This document shows positions 37,611 through 45,235 of a stretch of DNA of 64,000 nt, in pieces; position 1 is the stretch's first letter, and each line of letters opens with the position of its first letter. The translations under genes were made by a program, and so were the position numbers. Origin of the DNA: a virus; IMG/VR virus record IMGVR_UViG_3300018080_000098, positions 186,001 through 250,000 of that record; one strand, given 5' to 3'. The notes below the pieces were generated by a model. That model saw only the letters and a program-made list of their open reading frames with translations. It was not told the DNA's origin and made no database searches.

Positions 37611-38735
37611 ATGGCAAAAGTCCGTGTACAGAATCAGACCAGCTACCGGTTAGTTGTCCCCCGTCCACTGAATCTACGCCTCACCGCGGGTCAAGCGAGA
37701 GTGTTGGATATTATTGATGTAGACCGCACATTCAACGATCCCCGCATCGTAGCGCTTGTAGACGGTGGCCAGTTGAAGCTAACGCTGCTGGAAGACGACA
37801 CTCCGGACAGCGGAGCTACGCTGCCTTTCTACACAGATGCGCAGATGCCGGACGCTACACAGAATGCGGGTATGATGGTCTACAACACCACACAGCAGCT
37901 GGTGCTCTACTCAACCAGTATTCAGTGGGTAGCGGTAGAGTCTGTTCCTACCTTCAACAGTGCGCCCGCTCCTGCAACGTTGCCTCCCGGCTACCTGATT
38001 TGGGAGAAGGACACGCAAACACTTTTGTACAACGGTGGTTCCGCTTGGATGCGAACTACAGCTAACGGTGTAGACGCTCGACCAGGTCATCTATTCCCGA
38101 CGCCTACCAGTGTTCCAGCGGGCACGATTTTGATGGACACGGATACCAAGCAGCTGCGGGTGTCCGACGGCAATCGATGGCTGTACCCATCCTACGCCAA
38201 CGAGTATTCTTCTTACTCTTCGCTGCCATTGCCAACCAATGTGCCTTTCGGCAATCTGGCTTTCGTGAGCGACACGCAATCGTTGTTCCTGCGGCAGGGA
38301 GGTAGCTGGGTTAGCACCGCAGCACAGCTTCGCTTCTACGCTACTTATGGTGATCTCCCAGATAGTTCCACGTACGGCAACGACGAACGTGGTGTAGTTG
38401 CTTACATCAACGACGATCACGCGGTTGTGGTTTGGGATGGGAAGTACTGGCGCTATATGACGCAGATGCGTGACTACAAGCCTGGCGACATTCCAGACCC
38501 GTCGAACTACGCAGACGGTCACATGATACTGAATGGGGATGTCTACCAGCCCCTAATTGCGTGGTCGGGCGATTGGAAGGGCATCACTCCTGTAGCGCGT
38601 CCTTACGTTGCTGGGGCTCGTCCCGCTAACGCAGATTGCAAAGAAGGCACCATGATTTGGAACTCCACTTCCAATAAGGTCAACTTCAACATCGGAGGAA
38701 GGTGGGTTGACGCGAGTGGGGTTGTAGATCCGTAG
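37611..38735 (+). CDS. repeat-built virion protein, probably fibre or tail-associated
   Basis: 374 aa built from at least five tandem units of about 50 residues that end in 'L-x-VxxGxxW' (LRVSDGNRWLYPS, LFLRQGGSWVSTA, VVVWDGKYWRYMT, WNSTSNKVNFNIGGRWVDA). Such beta repeats occur in phage head or tail fibres and spike proteins and are thought to bind surfaces or glycans. No enzymatic motif is seen. It is the last gene before a 1.7-kb gene-free stretch. Confidence 0.75.
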   Translation: MAKVRVQNQTSYRLVVPRPLNLRLTAGQARVLDIIDVDRTFNDPRIVALVDGGQLKLTLLEDDTPDSGATLPFYTDAQMPDATQNAGMMVYNTTQQLVLYSTSIQWVAVESVPTFNSAPAPATLPPGYLIWEKDTQTLLYNGGSAWMRTTANGVDARPGHLFPTPTSVPAGTILMDTDTKQLRVSDGNRWLYPSYANEYSSYSSLPLPTNVPFGNLAFVSDTQSLFLRQGGSWVSTAAQLRFYATYGDLPDSSTYGNDERGVVAYINDDHAVVVWDGKYWRYMTQMRDYKPGDIPDPSNYADGHMILNGDVYQPLIAWSGDWKGITPVARPYVAGARPANADCKEGTMIWNSTSNKVNFNIGGRWVDASGVVDP

Positions 38736-38750
38736 CAGCTCCTTTTTATC

Positions 38751-38782
38751 TTGACAAATCCGGGGCCCATCTTGTAAAAGTA
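38751..38782 (+). promoter_or_regulatory. composite promoter: TTGACA plus phage motif copy 8
   Basis: TTGACA at 38751, then CCATCTTGTAAAAGTA at 38767-38782, so that TAAAAG falls 18 bases after the -35. Here the phage motif occupies a -10 position. It heads the long non-coding region. A weaker variant, CCACCTCGTAAAAA, lies at 38972. Confidence 0.6.
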
Positions 38783-38789
38783 TCTACAG

Positions 38790-39110
38790 GGTAGCTGGAA
38801 GCTGCTGGTTCGCTCACGCTGAAGCACAGCCCAGCATGCTCTTATAGAGCCTGTTTGTGGGGACCGTCAGGCAGAAAACAAAAACGTCCCCCCGTCGCTC
38901 TCGGTGCCTGGCGGCGAGCCACTGGACCGGCTGGCTAGAAACTCGAAATCGTGGAGTGGAAGCCCCCGGATCCACCTCGTAAAAATTGTAGACCGAGTGC
39001 ACCCATGCTGAAAATGGGCTCTGTTGGTCGAGTCGGAGTAAAAAATCGACCCACGTGTTATAATCCCGCAGCAGGTAGCTGATGGCAACGTGAGATGCTT
39101 GCTGCGCATT
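38790..39110 (+). other. structured gene-free region, part 1
   Basis: No convincing gene on either strand. Hairpins include GCTCT/AGAGC near 38838 and GGGGAC/GTCCCC around 38858-38892, plus a CGCAGCA/TGCTGCG stem near 39068-39105. A stretch GCAGCAGGTAG occurs here (39070) and again at 39659. Probably transcribed RNA of unknown type. Confidence 0.4.
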
Positions 39111-39250
39111 AGAAGGAAAAAGAATCGGTTCAGTCTAAGACTGGACTGATGCACCACTGATTCCGAAGGAAGTGGCGAGCGTCTGTAGCCGTTAATGCGC
39201 TGTCCAAAATCGTAGGGCACGCATGTGGTGCAATACTAGACGCTCGAGGG
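39111..39250 (+). ncRNA. putative pseudoknotted RNA
   Basis: TGCACCAC (39150-39157) pairs with GTGGTGCA (39225-39232), while CGAGCGTCT (39176-39184) pairs with AGACGCTCG (39238-39246). The two helices interlock as a pseudoknot. A third helix (39195-39205 with 39215-39224) sits inside. The upstream CAGTC-TAA-GACTG hairpin adds to the structure. I cannot match it to a known ribozyme or riboswitch. Confidence 0.5.
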
Positions 39251-39422
39251 TTTTTAAGCCCTGGTTGTTCGGACGCAGCACGAGCGAGAGAGTGCTCCGT
39301 TTGTTGGCGGCTACGGGTGACCATAATACCGCCTGCGTCAGCTTTTGCCTGTTGAGCTGTTAATCATCAGGAAGTCGTCTCGGGTAGAGATGCTGCAGCA
39401 ACTCGCTCGAGGCGCATTTTTC

Positions 39423-39452
39423 TTGACACACTCGACTTGTTTGTGGTAGACA
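39423..39452 (+). promoter_or_regulatory. possible sigma70-like promoter
   Basis: TTGACA, 18-base spacer, TAGACA. It lies inside the gene-free region and could drive the tRNA-like segment downstream. Confidence 0.4.
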
Positions 39453-39459
39453 AAAGAAG

Positions 39460-39737
39460 TCAGCCCATACTGGTCCCATGACACCAGTGGGCATGTTGGG
39501 AAGTCATGGTGAGGTTGATTCACCATAAGCGAGATTGCCGACTGGTAGCTTGTGGAGTACTGGATCTTCCAACAACAGTTGTTTTACGAGTCGGTCCTCT
39601 GTTGAGTGGGTGTGGGCTCCACTGCTTAAACGGAGACATTGAATACACAGAGCCAAAGCAGCAGGTAGGGCTACAGTGCAAGCCTGCTGTGGAGGGAGAG
39701 TGGTGGACACGCTTGCCCCAACCCTTTCCCGATTTTG
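39460..39737 (+). other. structured gene-free region, part 2
   Basis: No supported gene. Stems include GGCTC/GAGCC near 39615-39652 and CAGCAGG/CCTGCTG near 39660-39691. It may be leader or intron-like sequence of the tRNA-like gene that follows. Confidence 0.35.
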
Positions 39738-39838
39738 ACACGAGTGGCGCAAAGGGTAACGCTGGGTGCTCCTCACTGCGGGACTGAGCCAATAAAAGAA
39801 AACCCGCAAGTGCAAGGTTCGATTCCTTGCCCCGTGTA
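39738..39838 (+). tRNA. tRNA-like gene with insertions
   Basis: 5' ACACGAG, TG and a D-arm GCG..GGGTAA..CGC are followed about 60 bases later by T-arm CAAGG TTCGATT CCTTG and 3' CCCGTGT (6 of 7 acceptor pairs). The only good stem between is TGCGGG/CCCGCA with a 20-base loop, and 14 further bases separate it from the D-arm. It looks like a tRNA carrying extra sequence; the anticodon is unreadable. Confidence 0.45.
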
Positions 39839-39967
39839 GATTGACTGAGTGAGTAACAATGAAGGGCCCTGACGCCCGAGCAACTCTGCGAGCTCAGTTG
39901 ACCGTAGCCGAAAAGCCTAGTCAGGTTGGGTGAAGTAAGCGAGGCGAGCGGTTCCCGTAAGGAACTT
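39839..39967 (+). other. structured gene-free region, part 3
   Basis: Contains a GTTCC/GGAAC hairpin near 39950-39964 and other GC-rich pairing, but no supported gene. Confidence 0.35.
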
Positions 39968-40028
39968 GCGTGAGGGTAGGCTGGTCCTACTGCTGACGAG
40001 TGCACGGTTCGAGCCCGTGTCTCACGCA
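39968..40028 (+). other. tRNA-like minidomain (acceptor and T-arm)
   Basis: GCGTGAG pairs exactly with CTCACGC (40021-40027), and the T-arm CACGG TTCGAGC CCGTG is regular. Only about 27 bases lie between the acceptor strand and the T-arm, containing one hairpin (GTAGG/CCTAC). That is too short for D plus anticodon arms. It may be a decayed or partial tRNA. Confidence 0.45.
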
Positions 40029-40406
40029 TAAGGTAGCGCGACCACTCCTCAGTCGTGGTCGTAGCAGTTGCCATGGTGGGTGACGACTGAGTGTTGAAAG
40101 GATGGATTGGCCCCTCTCCTTCAGCAGTCGATTAAACTAAACGTGGGCCATATTCGGAGCTCTGCGGGCGACGCGCGTGTAGGCCCATGAGTGTTATTGT
40201 TGGGGGCTGGTGGTCGCGGAAGAGCTCCACTTTTAAAAAAGACTTCAGTTGCCCCGCTGGGGGTGTGGAATCGTGGGTCAGCTGCGCTACGGTGTATCAG
40301 CCGCAAGTTGCCGTAGTGTGGCTCCCACAGGGGCGTAAGGAGCTCGACATGGTCTGTGTGTTTCTCAGCATTGGCCTTTTAAGTCCAAGTGACTTAGGAG
40401 GCCAAA
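40029..40406 (+). other. structured gene-free region, part 4
   Basis: A strong hairpin CGACCAC/GTGGTCG (40039-40061) and a longer-range match CTCAGTC/GACTGAG are visible. No convincing coding frame before 40407. The stretch ends shortly before the small gene at 40407. Confidence 0.35.
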
Positions 40407-40664
40407 ATGAGCAGGACGAGAAGGAAAGTCCATCGAGAGTACGATTGCTGGGACGAGTGGTACCGCCTCCGCATTGAACGCGGGAAGTTTTTGCAAGGCT
40501 CCACATCACCACCGAAACGGTCTGGTGGCTACCTCTGCGATTGGTGTCACAGTCCGAACGGGAAAAAGTACGACAAGCAGCGCAGAGTGAGGCTGCTGCG
40601 TCGGGAGGCGAAGGATAAAATGTGGCGAGAGTGGTTGCAATGGGAGCTCGATACCCAAACATAA
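40407..40664 (+). CDS. basic zinc-knuckle protein, 85 aa
   Basis: Arg/Lys-rich with one CDWC pair (YLCDWCHSPNGKK). Preceded by TTAGGAGG. Probably nucleic-acid binding; function unknown. Confidence 0.65.
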   Translation: MSRTRRKVHREYDCWDEWYRLRIERGKFLQGSTSPPKRSGGYLCDWCHSPNGKKYDKQRRVRLLRREAKDKMWREWLQWELDTQT

Positions 40665-40906
40665 TCACGTTGAAGCAGGCACAGCAGTTAACCATTCCCA
40701 AGGATGCACAAGAGGCTGTGGTGTACTTCGATACGCGGGACGGAAAGACTAAGCGATACGATCCGTCCGATGGGTGTATCCAAATCGCAACCATCAGCAC
40801 GAAGCCGTCGCCATGTAGAGTACTCTTCGAGCGGGTTGCTTTTGTCACTGCAGGAGCTATAATAGCTTCCGTGGTGTGGTGGTTGGCAGTGTGGTATTTT
40901 AGGTAG
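40640..40906 (+). CDS. hypothetical membrane-anchored protein, 88 aa
   Basis: The ATG at 40640 overlaps the preceding gene. A soluble N-terminal part is followed by one C-terminal hydrophobic helix (VAFVTAGAIIASVVWWLAVWYF), a tail-anchor arrangement. Confidence 0.6.
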   Translation: MGARYPNIITLKQAQQLTIPKDAQEAVVYFDTRDGKTKRYDPSDGCIQIATISTKPSPCRVLFERVAFVTAGAIIASVVWWLAVWYFR

Positions 40907-40911
40907 CCTAT

Positions 40912-40983
40912 TGGGACGTGGTGTAATTGGTAGCACCGGAGATTTTGGTTCTCCGTGTCCGGATTCGAGTTCCGGCGTCCCAA
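40912..40983 (+). tRNA. tRNA-Gln(TTG)
   Basis: Acceptor TGGGACG/CGTCCCA, D-arm GTGT/GCAC, anticodon stem GGAGA/TCTCC with loop TTTTGGT (TTG), T-arm CCGGA TTCGAGT TCCGG. Fully canonical; no CCA encoded. Confidence 0.95.
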
Positions 40984-41009
40984 ATCCAGTAGAAGAAAGG
41001 AGGTACCCC

Positions 41010-41039
41010 ATGAAGCGTTTTGCATTAAACAACCTCTAG
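41010..41039 (+). CDS. nine-codon minigene with perfect ribosome site
   Basis: AAAGGAGG is followed 5 bases later by ATG and nine codons (MKRFALNNL) before TAG. It sits between tRNA-Gln and a structured RNA. It may be a leader peptide, a minigene affecting tRNA pools, or a truncated gene. Confidence 0.35.
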   Translation: MKRFALNNL

Positions 41040-41051
41040 CCCTCCCGTTTG

Positions 41052-41123
41052 TGTCCGGTTGGCGGTATGCCAGAGGTAGCGTTCCAAGTTCGTTGGCATC
41101 GGCTTGGGGAGTTAAACCGGACA
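41052..41123 (+). ncRNA. hairpin RNA closed by a 9-bp stem
   Basis: TGTCCGGTT (41052) pairs perfectly with AACCGGACA (41115-41123). The inside holds TGCC/GGCA and CCAA/TTGG hairpins. It has tRNA-like size but no D- or T-arm. It directly precedes tRNA-Val and may be processed from the same transcript. Confidence 0.45.
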
Positions 41124-41128
41124 ACCTT

Positions 41129-41207
41129 GGGCGGTTAGCGAAGTGGCTTTACGCGGCGCCCTTACAAGGCGTGACATTTTACACTGGTTCGAGTCCAGTA
41201 CCGCCCA
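41129..41207 (+). tRNA. tRNA-Val(TAC)
   Basis: Acceptor GGGCGGT/ACCGCCC, D-arm GCG/CGC, anticodon stem GCGCC/GGCGT with loop CTTACAA (TAC), T-arm ACTGG TTCGAGT CCAGT. The region between anticodon stem and T-stem is 10 bases, longer than usual for Val. Confidence 0.88.
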
Positions 41208-41231
41208 TCCTATTACGAAAGGAGCATTACG

Positions 41232-41441
41232 ATGTCGATGCAAGTTGTACTCCGCAAAGGTCTCTACACCGACGACAAAGGAAAGACCGTCGTCTACGTA
41301 GTCAATAATGTTTACGAAAGGGGTTGGGATCAGGTAGACTTCGACGTTGTCCGCAGCGGGGCGGAACGTTCATGGCCGCTCGAAAGATTTCAGCGTCAGT
41401 TCCCCAACCGCGTCACCAAAATCGAAATTTCCTTCGAGTAA
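41232..41441 (+). CDS. hypothetical protein, 69 aa
   Basis: Follows tRNA-Val behind AAAGGAGC. Beta-rich small protein, possibly an SH3- or PUA-like barrel by pattern (VYVVNNVYERGWDQVDFDVV). Uncertain. Confidence 0.6.
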   Translation: MSMQVVLRKGLYTDDKGKTVVYVVNNVYERGWDQVDFDVVRSGAERSWPLERFQRQFPNRVTKIEISFE

Positions 41442-41445
41442 TCCT

Positions 41446-41721
41446 ATGAGTAGATTCGAAGCTCACGGTCCCGCGCACTCCCTCGCCTACGGCGTCGACC
41501 ACATGCCGTTCATCGGCACCTTCCTGCAAGTGTGGGGCAATACTGAGTATGACATGCCCGATGGAGACAACATCGTGGTAGACAAGCATCAAGTATCCGT
41601 TGCTCACATCATCGATGCAGCACAGCGGTACGACATACCGCTTGACTTGGAGAAGCTCCACCGCAATCTTGGAACCACTCCAGACATCGAACGTCTGCGG
41701 GAGTTCGGACTACTGCGATGA
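41446..41721 (+). CDS. hypothetical protein, 91 aa
   Basis: Starts 4 bases after the previous stop. Mixed fold, no motif. ATGA overlap with the next gene. Confidence 0.6.
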   Translation: MSRFEAHGPAHSLAYGVDHMPFIGTFLQVWGNTEYDMPDGDNIVVDKHQVSVAHIIDAAQRYDIPLDLEKLHRNLGTTPDIERLREFGLLR

Positions 41722-41930
41722 ATCGGTACACTATTGACCAAGGTGGTACATGGAAACGTTTCACTCACTGTGATCTCTGCCGCAAGAAACTAGATGAACC
41801 GTTCGAAGCGAAGGTGACCATTGGCTTCGTATTCGCTTGTGCTAGCTGCTCTCCAGGACTTCAAGATGGAAGCTTCGAAGACACCGGCAACTACTACGAC
41901 CCAGACGAAGCTGCCACTTCCAGAGGATGA
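41718..41930 (+). CDS. zinc-knuckle protein, 70 aa
   Basis: CDLCRKKL and CASCSPG about 24 residues apart form a zinc ribbon. Overlaps the following ParB-like gene. Confidence 0.65.
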   Translation: MNRYTIDQGGTWKRFTHCDLCRKKLDEPFEAKVTIGFVFACASCSPGLQDGSFEDTGNYYDPDEAATSRG

Positions 41931-42336
41931 CCTTTGTGGTCCTCTTGAAGTAGACCTTTCTAAACTTCTTTCCCTTTACCCGCAAACAGACCCCTACCAT
42001 TCAGAGATATGGAACGACTTTGTCCTCGATAAGGACAGCATCCTGCAGAAAGTTCGCGTCCAGGATTTTCGTGACGAGCCCCTACCCTATCACGATTTAC
42101 AGTTAACGAGCTCTGTCAATTGCCAGGCAGAGCACGAACGTCGTGTGGCCTATCTCTACGTGCATGGTTGGGACGACCCCATCGAGCTTGATGTTGGCGT
42201 TGCTGGATTTGATACAGGGTCTTCTTATCCTGTATACGATGGCAACCACAGGATTGCTGCCGCTGTTCTTCGCGGCGATTCACATATTTTAGCGAATTGC
42301 TCTGGCGAAGAAAATCGCATTCAGGAGCTCCTCTAA
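41866..42336 (+). CDS. ParB/sulfiredoxin-like domain protein, 156 aa
   Basis: The segment YPVYDGNHRIAAAVLRGDSHI has the DGxHR-x-AAA-x-x-G signature of the ParB/Srx nucleotide-binding fold. Phages use such domains in nucleases and regulators. The ATG at 41866 overlaps the zinc gene. Confidence 0.65.
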   Translation: MEASKTPATTTTQTKLPLPEDDLCGPLEVDLSKLLSLYPQTDPYHSEIWNDFVLDKDSILQKVRVQDFRDEPLPYHDLQLTSSVNCQAEHERRVAYLYVHGWDDPIELDVGVAGFDTGSSYPVYDGNHRIAAAVLRGDSHILANCSGEENRIQELL

Positions 42337-42343
42337 ACTTTTC

Positions 42344-42372
42344 TTGACATATTTTTCTAGACGTCGTAAAGT
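42344..42372 (+). promoter_or_regulatory. sigma70-like promoter for nadE-pncB
   Basis: TTGACA, 17-base spacer, TAAAGT, ending 38 bases before the nadE start. The sequence around the -10 (CGTAAAGT) recurs at 44447 and in the 52442 promoter region. Confidence 0.7.
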
Positions 42373-42409
42373 CGCGACAGCAACATTACGAAGCACTGAG
42401 AGGTGTCAG

Positions 42410-43237
42410 ATGCAGAATATTTGGAACGAGATCACGGGGAAGCTCAGAAACTTTTTTCACAGCAGAGGGTTCACCAAGGCGGTGATCGGGGGCTCGGGAG
42501 GCATCGACTCCTCAGTAGTGATCTGCCTCGCAGTAGAAGCACTTGGAGCGAAGAATGTCCTCGTCGCTATGATGCCCGCTCCTCACTCGAGTGAGGGTAG
42601 CGTAACGGACACTTTGAAGCTGTGCTCCAACTGGGGTGTGACGCCGGTAACTCTTCCCATCGAGCGGCTGATGGGGGAGTTCAACACGTCGCTCGCGAAC
42701 ATCAGCAACATCGTTACGCCTCCGCTGGGCAACTTTCCGAAGGTGGACGGTGCGTTCACGTACGAGAATATTCAGGCGCGCATCCGCATGGTTCTCCTGA
42801 TGGCGCTCAGCAATGAGTACGGCTGTCTCGTGTTGAACACCTGCAACAAGTCGGAGGACTACACCGGCTATTGCACACTCTACGGAGACTCATGTGGTGC
42901 CATCGCGCCTATCGGGGACCTCTACAAGGGGGAGGTCTATGAGCTCGCGGAGTGGATCACCTACAACCCTGTACTCCCCAATATCCCCTTTGCCATTCTG
43001 CACAAGGCGCCCACGGCAGAGCTCCGTGAAGGGCAATTGGACTCCGACGAAATTCCTCCCTACGAGGAGCTCGACCCGATCCTCACACACCTTCTCGATG
43101 AAGGGTTGACTGTGGACTCCGTGGTCACGTTGGGCCACGACGCCAACACGGTGGCGAAGGTGCAGCACCTCATGAACGGTTCGGGGTACAAAAGGGACCA
43201 GTCGGCTCCCGTGCTCAAGCTCGAGAGGAAGGGCTGA
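42410..43237 (+). CDS. nadE: NH3-dependent NAD+ synthetase
   Basis: 275 aa with the ATP-pyrophosphatase P-loop SGGIDSS at 29-35, then NIQARIRMVLLMALSN and NTCNKSEDYTGYCTLYGDSCG, the conserved NaAD/ATP-binding stretches of NadE. It amidates nicotinate adenine dinucleotide to NAD+. There is no glutaminase domain, so it uses ammonia. It overlaps pncB by one base (TGATG). Confidence 0.93.
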   Translation: MQNIWNEITGKLRNFFHSRGFTKAVIGGSGGIDSSVVICLAVEALGAKNVLVAMMPAPHSSEGSVTDTLKLCSNWGVTPVTLPIERLMGEFNTSLANISNIVTPPLGNFPKVDGAFTYENIQARIRMVLLMALSNEYGCLVLNTCNKSEDYTGYCTLYGDSCGAIAPIGDLYKGEVYELAEWITYNPVLPNIPFAILHKAPTAELREGQLDSDEIPPYEELDPILTHLLDEGLTVDSVVTLGHDANTVAKVQHLMNGSGYKRDQSAPVLKLERKG

Positions 43238-44415
43238 TGCTCAAGAGTATCCTCGACACCGACCTCTACAAGCTCACGATGCAGCAGGCCGTGCATCGGC
43301 TGTACCCGTGGGCAGAAGCTGAGTACACGTTCATCAATCGGGGAGGAACAGAATTCCCACAAGGGTTCGCGGCAAAGCTTCGTCTTGCTATTGAGGAGCT
43401 TGCCAGTCTGCGACTTACTAGGGAGGAGAAGACCTACCTGGCAGCCACGTGCCCTTACTTGACGCCAGTGTATCTCGATTTCCTGCGTTCTTATCGCTTC
43501 AACCCTTCGGAGGTTCACATTTCACAGCCTCCGCACGGAAACCTTTCCGTGTCTGTTAGGGGACCTTGGTACAGAACGATTTTGTGGGAAGTTCCCCTAA
43601 TGGCGATGATCAGCGAGCTCTACTTCCAGGAGACAATGGCTCGCGCCAACCCACGTCCAGTGCGGCAGGAAACCAACACGCTCAAGGGAGAATCCTTTGT
43701 TAAAAGCGGAGCGCGGTTGGTGGACTTCGGTACACGGCGGCGCTTCTCTTGTCAGAACCAGGACGAGGTCCTCTACGACCTGCTCGCTGTCACTGGCAGC
43801 ACCCTGGTTGGAACGAGCAACGTGTACTTCGCACGAAAATACGGCATCAAGCCTATCGGTACTCATGCGCACGAGTGGTTCATGTATCACGGCGCTATCA
43901 ACGGGTACCGGGCAGCCAACCCGACCGCACTCGATGCTTGGATGCGTGTGTACCAAGGCGCCCTGGGCATCGCGCTCACAGACACGTATACCACGAAGGC
44001 GTTCTTCTCCATTTTCGACGCAGTGAAATCTAGGCTGTTTGACGGTGCCCGTCACGATTCCGGTGACCCCTTCGATTTCGCAGACGCCGCCGTCGCACAC
44101 TACGAAAAGCTGCTCATCGATCCTTTCTCCAAAACGTCAGTGTTTTCTGATGGTATCTCCTCCACAGACACGGTTGCTCGACTGCAGCGACACTGTGCAG
44201 GAAGAATCAAGACGTCATTCGGTATCGGCACATTCCTGACCAATGACGTGGGTGTCACACCACTCAACATCGTTATCAAGATGACGTCCTGTCGCGAGCA
44301 TCCCAATAACCGGTGGGTACCCACCGTCAAGCTGTCGGATGCCGAAGGGAAGCACACAGGTGACAAGGCAGAAGTCAAGCACTGTCTGGACGTGGTCAGC
44401 CGAATCGCTCCGTAG
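43237..44415 (+). CDS. pncB: nicotinate phosphoribosyltransferase
   Basis: 392 aa with the PncB landmarks: LDTDLYKLTMQQAV at the start, NRGGTEFP, YRFNP, GPWYRTILWEVPLMAMISELYF, the phosphoribosylation His region GTHAHEWFMYHG, and DSGDPFDFA near the C-terminus. It converts nicotinate and PRPP to NaMN, the first step of Preiss-Handler salvage. With nadE it supplies the first and last steps; host NadD would be needed between. Likely counters NAD+ depletion. Confidence 0.93.
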   Translation: MLKSILDTDLYKLTMQQAVHRLYPWAEAEYTFINRGGTEFPQGFAAKLRLAIEELASLRLTREEKTYLAATCPYLTPVYLDFLRSYRFNPSEVHISQPPHGNLSVSVRGPWYRTILWEVPLMAMISELYFQETMARANPRPVRQETNTLKGESFVKSGARLVDFGTRRRFSCQNQDEVLYDLLAVTGSTLVGTSNVYFARKYGIKPIGTHAHEWFMYHGAINGYRAANPTALDAWMRVYQGALGIALTDTYTTKAFFSIFDAVKSRLFDGARHDSGDPFDFADAAVAHYEKLLIDPFSKTSVFSDGISSTDTVARLQRHCAGRIKTSFGIGTFLTNDVGVTPLNIVIKMTSCREHPNNRWVPTVKLSDAEGKHTGDKAEVKHCLDVVSRIAP

Positions 44416-44425
44416 ACATTTTTTC

Positions 44426-44454
44426 TTGACAGCTTTTCCTGGACAACGTAAAGT
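44426..44454 (+). promoter_or_regulatory. sigma70-like promoter
   Basis: TTGACA, 17-base spacer, TAAAGT, preceding about 270 bases of structured untranslated sequence. Confidence 0.7.
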
Positions 44455-44722
44455 AGCTTCCAATGCTGGGTAGCAACTAGCGATACACCAAGATGTCGTG
44501 AGCGCAGACGTGGAAGCGACTGCCGGTTGTTGCCGCAGCAGCCTACGGGTGGTGGCCCACCGTAGGGCTTACCGGGCGCCAGTGAGCCAGCATGCGGGCA
44601 CGCTTCGTGTTGCTGGATGACTCCCGGATAGTTGCAAGCGTGCATACGGTAGCTCGGCTCTGCAGGGTTGTGGTTGACTTGGCTATTCGTTTGGGCCACC
44701 TTCTATTACGGGAGGTATTACT
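44455..44722 (+). other. structured leader or ncRNA
   Basis: Gene-free, GC-rich stretch between a promoter and the gene at 44723. A CCTACGG/CCGTAGG hairpin (near 44547-44573) and several GGC/GCC pairings are visible. It may be a long 5' leader with regulatory structure or an independent RNA. Confidence 0.4.
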
Positions 44723-45109
44723 GTGCAACGACCGACGATGGCTGATGTCCGGAAAATTCACGCGTTACTGGATGAGGGAGATTCAGAAGTAGCGTTTCTT
44801 CAGGCTTTCGTGCGCTCATGTAAGGAAGCTGCAGAAATGCTGGGCTTGCACACGCTGCCATTTGATAAGATGTCCGACATCATCACACGGATTCGTAGGC
44901 CATTCCACAGTATGGAACAATTGCTCCAGTACATCGAGGAGTCGAGTCCTTACCGTTACCGCAACAAGTCTAGGGCGGTTGTAATCCTGCCCGATGATAC
45001 CGTTCTTCAGCCGGGGCACATCGTCTCGTTGGACGAAGAGGAGCGGACAACGGAACCGATCATGGGTTATATCGACGAGGGACTTTTGGTGTCCCTCACA
45101 AAAGAATAG
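44723..45109 (+). CDS. hypothetical protein, 128 aa
   Basis: GTG start behind GGGAGG. Helical N-terminal 85 residues, then beta-rich. No family recognised. Confidence 0.65.
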   Translation: MQRPTMADVRKIHALLDEGDSEVAFLQAFVRSCKEAAEMLGLHTLPFDKMSDIITRIRRPFHSMEQLLQYIEESSPYRYRNKSRAVVILPDDTVLQPGHIVSLDEEERTTEPIMGYIDEGLLVSLTKE

Positions 45110-45115
45110 GAGAGT

Positions 45116-45235
45116 ATGATGAAGAGGGTCAGTAACTTTCAGTATTTCGTAGCAGAAAAGAAAACAAACAGAGAAGGACCCTCTTATGAAGTCGTACCCC
45201 AGTATTCCGTACCCTGGGAAGAAGGGAACGGGTAA
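45116..45235 (+). CDS. possible short gene overlapping the RNA ligase, 39 aa
   Basis: ATGATG just after AGGAG opens a 39-residue frame (MMKRVSNFQYFVAEKK ...) that runs 50 bases into the ligase gene in another frame. It could be a leader peptide coupled to ligase translation. Confidence 0.4.
   Translation: MMKRVSNFQYFVAEKKTNREGPSYEVVPQYSVPWEEGNG

Noticed and set aside
38790-40400. Group I intron or tmRNA
   Set aside because: I looked for the group I P7 core and the tmRNA GGxTTCGAC start and found neither, although the region is highly structured.
44455-44722. A protein gene in the long leader (66-codon frame at 44592)
   Set aside because: No ribosome site, overlaps strong hairpins, and the composition is not protein-like.
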